From positions 1 through 10,972 of the forward strand of contig PXSE01000043.1 in assembly GCA_003022905.1 (NCBI GenBank): a stretch of 10,972 nt of DNA. The letters are read 5' to 3'. This DNA is from Halobacteriales archaeon QS_9_68_42. Its GTDB lineage: Archaea; Halobacteriota; Halobacteria; Halobacteriales; Haloarculaceae. Position 1 is the stretch's first letter. Each line of letters opens with the position of its first letter. The position numbers were made by a program, and so were the translations under genes. Under the pieces are notes generated by a model. It ran no database searches, was not told the origin of the DNA, and saw only the letters and a program-made list of their open reading frames with translations. Below, in pieces: positions 1 through 5,172 of this stretch.

Positions 1-189
1 CGTGACGTCGGCGGCGGGATTGGCGACGCCGACCATCGGCGAGGCCAGGTCCTCGTCGTCGAACCCCATCGCGCGGAACATCGCCCGGTGGGGGGCCCGC
101 TCGGTCCCCTCGGTGACCTCGCTGCTCCGGAGGTCGTCGGGCTTTCCGGTCGTTTCCGGGTCGCCGTCCCGGGGTTGTTGTTCGCTCAT
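1..189 (-). CDS. ilvD: Dihydroxy-acid dehydratase, N-terminal part (runs off the left edge)
   Basis: Read on the minus strand from the ATG at 187-189, the frame stays open for 63 codons to the window edge. The N-terminus begins MSEQQPRDGD and includes APHRAMFRAMGF and SPMVGVANPAAD. The last two segments match the conserved start of dihydroxy-acid dehydratase, the Fe-S enzyme that converts 2,3-dihydroxy-isovalerate (or 2,3-dihydroxy-3-methylvalerate) to the 2-oxo acid in valine, isoleucine and leucine synthesis. The Fe-S cysteines and the rest of the protein lie outside the window. A TATA-like box about 26 bases upstream of the ATG suggests a leaderless transcript and supports this start. The gene is divergent from the beta-RFAP synthase-family gene, with a 203-base gap. 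Identification is from recognised N-terminal sequence only. Confidence 0.9.
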   Translation of the reverse strand, partial: MSEQQPRDGDPETTGKPDDLRSSEVTEGTERAPHRAMFRAMGFDDEDLASPMVGVANPAADVT

Positions 190-392
190 GCCGTCCAATT
201 GCCGCCGAGCGACTTAATCACCCGTGTACGGGCCAGTTTTTGCTGGCGGGGCTATGTTGGGCTTTCGGCCTGCGCGGAAAAGCGGCAGTAGTCCGGACTG
301 CGGCAGTGAACTGCGGCACGTCGGGCGCCCGAGACCTGTAGCGGGTTGCCAGCGCCGAAACCCACAACCGGGCGAGGCCCGAACCGCGGACG
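190..392. other. Divergent intergenic region ilvD / beta-RFAP synthase with small palindromes
   Basis: No convincing gene lies in these 203 bases. Besides the ilvD TATA-like box there is a cluster of short symmetric motifs: three GCGGCA units starting at 282, 300 and 313, the perfect palindrome AGTCCGGACT at 290-299, and the dyad GCAGT-GA-ACTGC at about 303-314. They lie between the two divergent starts and could be an operator. No clear TATA box is seen for the plus-strand gene; a CCGAAA stretch near 355-360 may be a BRE with a degenerate TATA after it. Function of the motifs is inference. Confidence 0.35.
212..219 (-). promoter_or_regulatory. TATA-like box of ilvD
   Basis: On the minus strand the sequence reads GATTAAGT, centred about 26 bases upstream of the ilvD ATG. 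That spacing matches a haloarchaeal leaderless promoter, where transcription starts at or within a base or two of the start codon. Confidence 0.55.
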
Positions 393-1364
393 ATGACGGT
401 CCGGGTCGAGGCCGGCGGCCGCCTGCACTTCGGCTTTCAGAACCTCTCGCTGGCCCACGAGCGCCTCTACGGCGGGGTCGGTGTCGCGCTGGCGGACCCC
501 TGCGTCGAGCTGACCGCCGAACCCGCGGAGTCGGTGGTCTGTTCGGACCCGCTGGTCGCCGACTGTGCGGCGGTGGCGTGTGACCTGCTCGGCGTTCCCG
601 GCGCCCGGGTGACCGTCGAGCGGACGCTGCCCCGGCACGTCGGCCTCGGCAGCGGGACGCAGGCCGCGCTGGCGACGCTTGCGGCGGTCGCACGGGCCCA
701 CGACCGGCCGCCGGCGGTCCGAGAGCGGGCGCCGGCCATGGGCCGGGGGGGTCGCGGCGGCGTCGGCGTCGCCGCCTTCGAGGCTGGCGGCTTCGTCGTC
801 GATGCCGGCCACCCCACGGAGCGGTTCACGACCGACCGGCCCGCCGACGGCGAGTGGACGGTGCCGGCTATCGTCGCGCGCCACGACCTGCCGGAGGCGT
901 GGCGGTTCGTCCTCGCCGTGCCCGACGCGGACCCGGGACGCACCGGCGACGACGAGGACGAGAGCATGCGGGCGGTCGTCGAGGATGCCGACCCCGCCGT
1001 TGCCGACGAGGCGGCGGCGCTGGTCGCCCGTCGGCTCCTGCCGGCGGCCGCGGAGGGTCGTCTGGAGGCGTTCGGCGACGCCGTCGCGGCGTTCGGCCGC
1101 CTCAACGGTGCCTGGTACGCCGACCAGCAGGGTGGGGTCTACCGCCCGCCGGCCGGCCGACTCGTCGACGCCCTCGCAGAGGTGCCGTCCGTCCGCGGCG
1201 TCGGACAGTCGTCGTGGGGGCCGACCGTCTACGGGGTGACTGACGTCTCGATGGCCGACGGGGCACGGACGGCCGCCGAGACGGCGTTGGACGAGGTCGG
1301 CGCCGGCGGGACGGTCCGGGTCGTCAAACCCGGCAACGATGGGGCCCGCATCACTGTCGAGTGA
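393..1364 (+). CDS. Beta-ribofuranosylaminobenzene 5'-phosphate synthase family protein
   Basis: The 323-residue product matches the beta-RFAP synthase family (MptG in methanogens), a branch of the GHMP kinase fold. That enzyme joins 4-aminobenzoate and PRPP, releasing CO2 and diphosphate, as the first committed step of methanopterin synthesis. Visible hallmarks are the N-terminal GGRLHFGFQNLS, the GHMP-type glycine-rich motif GLGSGTQ at residues 84-90, and the family motif GRGGRGGVGVAAFEAGGF starting at residue 117, followed by the VVDAGHP segment. Length is normal for the family and the frame is intact. Haloarchaea are generally held to use folate-type carriers rather than methanopterin, so the real product in this organism is uncertain. 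The ATG at 393 begins the expected N-terminus, though no clear TATA box precedes it. Confidence 0.85.
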   Translation: MTVRVEAGGRLHFGFQNLSLAHERLYGGVGVALADPCVELTAEPAESVVCSDPLVADCAAVACDLLGVPGARVTVERTLPRHVGLGSGTQAALATLAAVARAHDRPPAVRERAPAMGRGGRGGVGVAAFEAGGFVVDAGHPTERFTTDRPADGEWTVPAIVARHDLPEAWRFVLAVPDADPGRTGDDEDESMRAVVEDADPAVADEAAALVARRLLPAAAEGRLEAFGDAVAAFGRLNGAWYADQQGGVYRPPAGRLVDALAEVPSVRGVGQSSWGPTVYGVTDVSMADGARTAAETALDEVGAGGTVRVVKPGNDGARITVE

Positions 1365-1381
1365 CCGCCCGCAGGCTCAAC

Positions 1382-1390
1382 TATTTAAGT
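1382..1390 (+). promoter_or_regulatory. TATA box of the KaiC-like pseudogene
   Basis: TATTTAAGT is a strong haloarchaeal TATA element centred 27 bases before the ATG at 1413. It fixes the start of the disrupted gene at 1413 and argues against the longer open frame that begins further upstream. The promoter looks intact although the gene behind it is broken. Confidence 0.65.
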
Positions 1391-1412
1391 GCCCACGACC
1401 GAACGTGGGGGT

Positions 1413-2134
1413 ATGGACCGCATTCCCTTCGGGATACGACGGCTCGACACCACCATCGGTGGCGGCGCGCCGCCGGGCAGCGTCGTCCTCCTGTCGGGAC
1501 ACGCCGGGGCCGGCGCCCGGGAGTCTCCTTTACCTCCGAGGCGCGGCAGGTCGAACGCGAGATGTCGCTGGCGATGGACGAGGAGATCGTCGAGGAGAGC
1601 ATCGAGAACGTCGAGTTCCACGACCTCTCGCCGGAGTTCTTCCGCCTCAGCCCGGTTCCCCGGGAGTGGTACTCCGAGCGGACGAAGAGCATCTCGGAGC
1701 TCGGCCAGTCCCAGGACCGAAAGGGGGTTCCGGAGGCGCTCGGCGACCGACTGACGAAACACGGCGCCGGCAACGTCGTCGTCATCGACTCCATCGCGGA
1801 CCTCGTCGGCGCCCGGAACGCCGACCTGCCGTTCAGCGACATCCCCGTTCTAATGAAGGGGCTCTCCCGGGCCGCCCACGAGTGGGGCGGCCTCATCCTC
1901 GTCCACGTCAACAACGAAACCCTGGACGACCAACAGCACGGCCAACTGGTCGACGCCGCCGACGGGACATTGCTGTTCGAATGGGAGAGCGGCGGGTCGG
2001 CCCGCGCCCGCACGATGATCGTCCAGCAGTTCCGCGGCGTGCTCTCCCGCATCGAGGATGAAAACATCGTCCGCTTCGAGACCGAGATCGGCGACGCCGG
2101 ATTCGACATCAGTGACGTCCGGAAGATCCGGTAA
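1413..2134 (+). pseudogene. KaiC/RadA-like ATPase (HTR-like protein), internally deleted and frameshifted
   Basis: Two frames together spell one haloarchaeal RecA-superfamily (KaiC/GvpD/RAD55-type) protein. The first, from the ATG at 1413, gives MDRIPFGIRRLDTTIGGGAP and then LLSGHAGAGARE, a degenerate P-loop lacking the usual GKT/S. At about 1521-1525 the homology jumps to another frame, continuing VSFTSEARQVEREMS through to FETEIGDAGFDISDVRKIR at the stop ending at 2134. The Walker B-like strand NVVVIDSIADLV lies in the second part. Joined, the parts give about 240 residues. By recalled family pattern some 35-40 residues directly after the P-loop are missing, and the loss is not a multiple of three. 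The C-terminal part could still be read from the ATG at 1562. Either this is a real pseudogene or the sequence has an assembly deletion. Family members are presumed ATP-binding regulators of unknown role. Confidence 0.75.
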
Positions 2135-2156
2135 CGAGGACTGATAGCGGGCGAAT

Positions 2157-2164
2157 GCTTAACT
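2157..2164 (+). promoter_or_regulatory. TATA-like box of the zinc-ribbon/coiled-coil operon
   Basis: GCTTAACT is centred about 29 bases before the ATG at 2189, the expected position for a leaderless haloarchaeal promoter. It lies between the stop of the broken ATPase gene and the two-gene unit and supports the 2189 start. Confidence 0.5.
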
Positions 2165-2188
2165 GCACGTCGGCACTACGCCGCGACG

Positions 2189-2974
2189 ATGGCCACCGAG
2201 TCCACTGAGGGGGGTAAGCTTTCGGTAACGCTGCCGCCACCGCTAGAGGAGTGGGTCGAAGAACGGGCCGAATCGGTGGGGGTGAACCGCGAGGAACTCG
2301 TGGTGCAGGTGCTGGGTGCCTACCGCGCAACCGCGGACCTCGAGGACGGCGCGGCCCCGCCGGCCGACGCCGCGGACATCGAAGAGCGGGTCCGGGCGGA
2401 ACTAAAGGACCGCCTCGACCGCCAGGACCGGGACATCGAGACGACCCAGCGCCGCATTGACGACCTCGAGGAGAACCTCGAGGAGGACCTCGAGGCGCTC
2501 CGCAACCGGGTCCTCCAGTTGCGCGACGCGCTCCGGAACCGGGCGATGGAAGACCACACCCACGAGGAGGTGACGCGGCTGACCGACCACGTCGACGACC
2601 TCGCGAGCGACCTGGGGGACCTCTCGATGTCGGTGACAGAACTGGAGGACGACTTCGCCGACGTGGAGACGGAACTCGACACACTGGCGCGGGTCGCCGT
2701 CCGGCTCCAGCGGCAGGACGACAAGGACGGCACAGAACCGAACCGCGAACTCGACCGGCTCCGGCAGGCGGCCAACCGGAAGGGCGTCACCGAGGCGAGC
2801 TGCCCCGACTGCGAGCAGTCCGTCTCCATTCCGCTGTTGACCGAGCCGGCCTGCCCGCACTGCGGGGCCGAGGTGCGCGACGTCACCACCACCGGCGTCG
2901 TCCTCACCCAGGGGAAGCTCACCCGGCCGGACTCCGACAAAGAGGACCCCGACGAGGAGGACCCCGATGAGTGA
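2189..2974 (+). CDS. Conserved haloarchaeal coiled-coil protein with C-terminal zinc ribbon
   Basis: The 261-residue acidic protein has three visible parts. Residues about 10-45 (KLSVTLPPPLEEWVEERAES and following) look like a ribbon-helix-helix-type strand and two helices. Residues about 60-185 are a long charged heptad-rich coiled coil. Near the C-terminus are two CxxC pairs, C205/C208 (CPDC) and C222/C225 (CPHC), forming a zinc ribbon. The tail ends in short EDPDE repeats. I do not recognise a named family; it resembles haloarchaeal hypothetical proteins. The N-terminal fold suggests dimerisation and possibly DNA binding, the coiled coil suggests self-association, and both are inference. 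Its last 8 bases overlap the next gene, so the two are probably translationally coupled. No transmembrane segment or signal peptide is seen. Confidence 0.75.
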   Translation: MATESTEGGKLSVTLPPPLEEWVEERAESVGVNREELVVQVLGAYRATADLEDGAAPPADAADIEERVRAELKDRLDRQDRDIETTQRRIDDLEENLEEDLEALRNRVLQLRDALRNRAMEDHTHEEVTRLTDHVDDLASDLGDLSMSVTELEDDFADVETELDTLARVAVRLQRQDDKDGTEPNRELDRLRQAANRKGVTEASCPDCEQSVSIPLLTEPACPHCGAEVRDVTTTGVVLTQGKLTRPDSDKEDPDEEDPDE

Positions 2975-3359
2975 GGAGCCCCGCGACGGCCGGGACGACA
3001 AGTTCGAGGAGTTCTTTGAGGGGCTGGACCGCGAGGACATCGACGACGAGGAGCTGTGGGCGGAGCTCTCGGCCGGCGAAGCCCCCGCGTCCGGGGAGGG
3101 CGACCTGTTCAGCCAACTTGCTAATGAGAGCCCGACGGAGCACGCCGAGGCGGCCGTTGAGACCGACGACGAGGAAGCCGTCGTCCCGAAGAACCGGTAC
3201 TGTCAGGGGTGTCAGTACCTCTCGAAGCCGCCGGACATCGCCTGCGGCCACCCGGGCACGGAGATCGTCGAGGTAATCGACAGCGAGCGGTTCCAGGTCC
3301 GGAACTGCCCGGTCGTCCGCGAGCGCCGCGAGACCGCCGACGTCCTCGAGGAGGAGTGA
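2967..3359 (+). CDS. Small conserved haloarchaeal Cys4 (putative zinc-binding) protein
   Basis: This 130-residue protein starts with an ATG lying inside the end of the preceding gene (ATGAGTGA overlap of 8 bases), a typical coupled operon arrangement. The first 75 residues are highly acidic and probably flexible (DKFEEFFEGLDREDIDDEEL). The conserved-looking core, about residues 75-118, carries C79, C82, C93 and C114 in the context YCQGCQYLSKPPDIACGHPG and NCPVV, and probably binds one metal ion. I recognise it as a haloarchaeal hypothetical protein type but cannot give a function. Being coupled to another zinc-ribbon protein and lying directly before TFS hints at an RNA- or transcription-related role, which is only inference. 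Confidence 0.75.
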   Translation: MSEEPRDGRDDKFEEFFEGLDREDIDDEELWAELSAGEAPASGEGDLFSQLANESPTEHAEAAVETDDEEAVVPKNRYCQGCQYLSKPPDIACGHPGTEIVEVIDSERFQVRNCPVVRERRETADVLEEE

Positions 3360-3375
3360 CCCGTAGCGAGCGGAA

Positions 3376-3397
3376 GCCCACCCGTAAACGGGTGGGC
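3376..3397 (+). terminator. Perfect 10-bp stem hairpin after the zinc-protein operon
   Basis: GCCCACCCGT and ACGGGTGGGC form a perfect 10-bp stem with a two-base AA loop, starting 17 bases after the stop codon of the Cys4 gene and ending 51 bases before the TFS start. It could end transcription of the two-gene unit, but no T-tract follows directly. The layout (GCGAGCGGAAG, hairpin, then GGAGGTCAA) also resembles the right ends of haloarchaeal IS200/IS605-IS1341 elements, whose terminal hairpin is part of the transposon end. No transposase or TnpB gene is nearby, so a solo end would be a relic. Confidence 0.45.
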
Positions 3398-3416
3398 GGA
3401 GGTCAACGAACCGTAC

Positions 3417-3424
3417 GCTTTTGA
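3417..3424 (+). promoter_or_regulatory. TATA-like box of tfs
   Basis: GCTTTTGA is centred about 28 bases before the TFS ATG at 3448, at the distance expected for a leaderless transcript. It supports the 3448 start over the in-frame TTG at 3421, which falls inside this box. Confidence 0.45.
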
Positions 3425-3447
3425 CGGCACCACCCGTTCGAACAGCC

Positions 3448-3771
3448 ATGCAGTTCTGCGACGAGTGCGGTTCGATGATGCACTCCGAGGACGGTGAGAT
3501 GGTCTGTTCGTCCTGCGGAGCGACCCAGTCGCGGGACGAGGCGCAGGCTGAGCGGTTCGTCTCCACCGAGGCCCAGTCCGACGACGACGTCATCGAGTCC
3601 TCGGCGGACGCCGACTTCGAGGGCAAGCCGACCGCCGAGGACGTCACCTGCGAGGAGTGCGGTAACGGCGAGGCGTGGTACACGATAAAGCAGACCGCCT
3701 CCGCCGACGAGCCGCCGACGCGCTTCTTCAAATGCACCGAGTGTGGCAACCGCTGGCGGGAGTACAGCTGA
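3448..3771 (+). CDS. tfs: Transcription factor S (archaeal TFIIS/RPB9-like cleavage factor)
   Basis: The 107-residue product has the full length and layout of archaeal TFS. It binds RNA polymerase and stimulates cleavage of the nascent RNA in backtracked complexes. The N-terminal zinc ribbon uses C4, C7, C20 and C23 (MQFCDEC and VCSSC). An acidic linker follows, and the C-terminal ribbon uses C68, C71, C96 and C99 (VTCEECGN and FFKCTECGNRW). The conserved hairpin QTASADEPPTRFFKC carries the acidic pair D87-E88 that reaches into the polymerase active site to help bind the catalytic metal, so it is predicted active. The ATG at 3448 gives the standard N-terminus. The stop codon overlaps the first bases of an 84-bp palindromic repeat by two bases, so the last residue or stop may have been supplied by that insertion. 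Confidence 0.95.
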   Translation: MQFCDECGSMMHSEDGEMVCSSCGATQSRDEAQAERFVSTEAQSDDDVIESSADADFEGKPTAEDVTCEECGNGEAWYTIKQTASADEPPTRFFKCTECGNRWREYS

Positions 3772-3853
3772 TAATAACTGCTGTGAGTCAGTACCCGATC
3801 GACCAATCGATTGCGAGCGATCGTACCGACAAACAGTCACAGCAATCATTACG
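3770..3853. repeat. 84-bp palindromic repeat, copy 1
   Basis: This is the most diverged of three ungapped 84-bp copies. Its ends are complementary: GATAATAACTGCTGTGA at the left pairs with TCACAGCAATCATTACG at the right (13 of 17 positions), with a perfect inner block CTGTGA/TCACAG. The inner arm GACCAATCG/CGAGCGATC has three mismatches, so this copy appears partly decayed. It begins inside the TFS stop codon and ends 39 bases before the next start. It may act as a bidirectional terminator for whichever gene it follows, but its recurrence suggests a small mobile or REP-like element. Confidence 0.8.
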
Positions 3854-3862
3854 AGGACAGGA

Positions 3863-3869
3863 ACTTAGT
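3863..3869 (+). promoter_or_regulatory. TATA-like box of the MBL-like gene
   Basis: ACTTAGT is centred 27 bases before the GTG at 3893. This spacing is the main reason to choose the GTG at 3893 rather than the in-frame GTG at 3905. The box lies just outside the right end of repeat copy 1. Confidence 0.45.
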
Positions 3870-3892
3870 GGGGCTCGAACGCGGGTAGGGCC

Positions 3893-4594
3893 GTGCCGGC
3901 GAAGGTGACCGAGCGCGCGACCGGGTTCGAGGAGATCGACCGCTTCGACGGCGGCGTCGGCTGGATCGCCCACCCCGAGGAGACGATGGAGCGGGCCGGC
4001 CACGCACTGGCGACGGCGGCGGGCGTGTGGCTGGTCGACCCGGTGGACGCCGATGGCATCGGGGACCTCATCGAGCCGCTCGGCGAGGTCGCGGGCGTCG
4101 TCGTCCTGTCGAACCACCACGCCCGCGACGCCGCCGTCTTCGCCGAGCGCTACGACGTTGCGGTGACGCTACCGGAGCCGATAACCGGCGTCGCCGGGGG
4201 CGTGGACGCCCCGGTCGACCGGCTGGCCGTCGGCGACACCGCCAGCGGCTACGAACTGCTGGAGGTGGCCCACAGCGGCGAGACCTGGCAGGAGTACGCC
4301 CTCTACGACGGCGAGACGCTGGCCGTCTCCGAATCGGTTGGCGGTGCCGACTACATGCGGGTCGGCGACGAGCGACTCGGCGTGATGCTGTTGCGCCGGC
4401 TGATGCCGCCGCGGGACGCCCTCGGCGACCTCTCGCCGGAGCGGGTCTTCTCGGGGCACGGCCCCGGCGTCTCCGAGGACGCCGACGCCGCTCTCGGAGA
4501 GGCCATTGATCACTCCCGGCGGCGGTTCCCGCGGGCGCTGTACGAGAACGGCCGAAAGCAGGTCGGGACGGTGCTTGCGGCCCTCCGGAGCTAA
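3893..4594 (+). CDS. Degenerate metallo-beta-lactamase-fold-like haloarchaeal protein
   Basis: The 233-residue protein resembles haloarchaeal proteins with a metallo-beta-lactamase-like outline. After VTERATGFEEIDRFDGGVGW comes a strand WLVDPVDADGI, then VVVLSNHHARDAAVFAERYDV, where the HxHxDH metal motif of true MBL hydrolases would lie, and near the end RVFSGHGPGVSEDAD, matching the late GHG histidine position. The central motif is only partly kept (HHARDA in place of HxHxDH), so metal binding and hydrolysis are doubtful. There is no signal peptide or membrane segment. The GTG start is set by the TATA spacing. The gene sits alone between repeat copies 1 and 2. The fold call is from pattern recognition and function is unknown. 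Confidence 0.7.
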   Translation: MPAKVTERATGFEEIDRFDGGVGWIAHPEETMERAGHALATAAGVWLVDPVDADGIGDLIEPLGEVAGVVVLSNHHARDAAVFAERYDVAVTLPEPITGVAGGVDAPVDRLAVGDTASGYELLEVAHSGETWQEYALYDGETLAVSESVGGADYMRVGDERLGVMLLRRLMPPRDALGDLSPERVFSGHGPGVSEDADAALGEAIDHSRRRFPRALYENGRKQVGTVLAALRS

Positions 4595-4665
4595 CGGGCG
4601 ACTCCGGAACAGATTGTGCTCGTCCGACGTCGGCCGCACGCCTCGGTCGCCGCGCCGTCGGAACT

Positions 4666-4749
4666 GATAGTGACTACTGTACGTCATTTCGGTATCGACC
4701 GCACGACGACGTGCGGTCGTACCGGTAAACAGGTACAGTAATCACTGTG
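4666..4749. repeat. 84-bp palindromic repeat, copy 2
   Basis: The left end GATAGTGACTACTGTAC pairs with the right end GTACAGTAATCACTGTG (14 of 17 positions, perfect over the inner TACTGTAC-equivalent block). A perfect inner hairpin GACCGCACG-ACGA-CGTGCGGTC lies at the centre. By direct count it matches copy 3 at 66 of 84 positions with no gaps. It lies 71 bases after the MBL-like stop codon and about 80 bases before the DUF2188-like start. The TGA in its left border (4665-4667) falls at the same offset as the stop codons used at copies 1 and 3. Confidence 0.85.
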
Positions 4750-4798
4750 AAGGTCCCAGACTGGTCCGATGCCCGGCCGACGGAACTGTTCGGCGAAA

Positions 4799-4806
4799 GA
4801 GTTAGG
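4799..4806 (+). promoter_or_regulatory. TATA-like box of the DUF2188-like gene
   Basis: GAGTTAGG is centred about 27 bases before the ATG at 4830. It is a weak TATA match but at the right distance, and it favours ATG 4830 over the in-frame TTG at 4818. Confidence 0.35.
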
Positions 4807-4829
4807 ACTCCTCCGCGTTGGGTAAGAGT

Positions 4830-5033
4830 ATGGCTCGACGCTACTACGTCGTCTACGAGAACGACGAGTGGGAGGTCAGACTCGGGCCGATGGGGGAAGC
4901 GGTTTTCACACACGATTATATGCGTCCGGCCGAGCGGGAGGCAAAGCGCCTTGCGAGAGTGTTCGACCGGGGCATCGTCGTCGAGCACCAGAACGGGAAC
5001 GTCCGATACCGGCGGGACGCGAGCCGGATGTGA
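4830..5033 (+). CDS. Small DUF2188-like protein
   Basis: The 67-residue product starts MARRYYVVYENDEWEVRLG and continues with a helix rich in Arg/Ala (AEREAKRLARVF) and a final hairpin GIVVEHQNGNVRYRRDASRM. This order (YYVV strand, tryptophan strand, helix, then a VxHxxxGxIRxR-type hairpin) matches the short DUF2188 domain, whose function is unknown. The whole protein is essentially this one domain, which is usual for the family. It lies between repeat copy 2 and the broken YkgJ-like gene and seems to have its own promoter. Unlike its neighbours it is fairly rich in Arg. Family assignment is from pattern only. Confidence 0.7.
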   Translation: MARRYYVVYENDEWEVRLGPMGEAVFTHDYMRPAEREAKRLARVFDRGIVVEHQNGNVRYRRDASRM

Positions 5034-5071
5034 GACGGGGGCTGGCATCGAGGCCGGTCAGGGCGCTGCCG

Positions 5072-5106
5072 GAGCGGCCGTCTCACCTGACTGGCAACGG
5101 CCGCTC
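5072..5106. terminator. Stem-loop downstream of the DUF2188-like gene
   Basis: GAGCGGCCGT at 5072-5081 and ACGGCCGCTC at 5097-5106 form a perfect 10-bp stem with a 15-base loop. The arms can extend to CCGG/CCGG across a two-base bulge. It lies 38 bases after the stop codon and could end that transcript or act in the leader of the next gene. No T-tract follows. Confidence 0.35.
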
Positions 5107-5172
5107 TCCGGCGGTGCCGCCCTATTCGTCGCGGTCCGACACCCCCTTGTCGTCGGCGGACCGACGACCGGT

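Noticed and set aside
1361..1520. N-terminal extension of the long open frame covering the KaiC-like gene
   Set aside because: Its first 50 or so residues are out of frame with the family start and rich in Arg/His. The TATA box and the family N-terminus place the true start at 1413 in another frame.
4747..5172. Long upstream part of the open frame ending at 5412
   Set aside because: The Ser/Thr/Arg-rich text before 5173 overlaps the DUF2188-like gene in another frame and shows no family match; only the part from GTG 5173 resembles the YkgJ-type protein.
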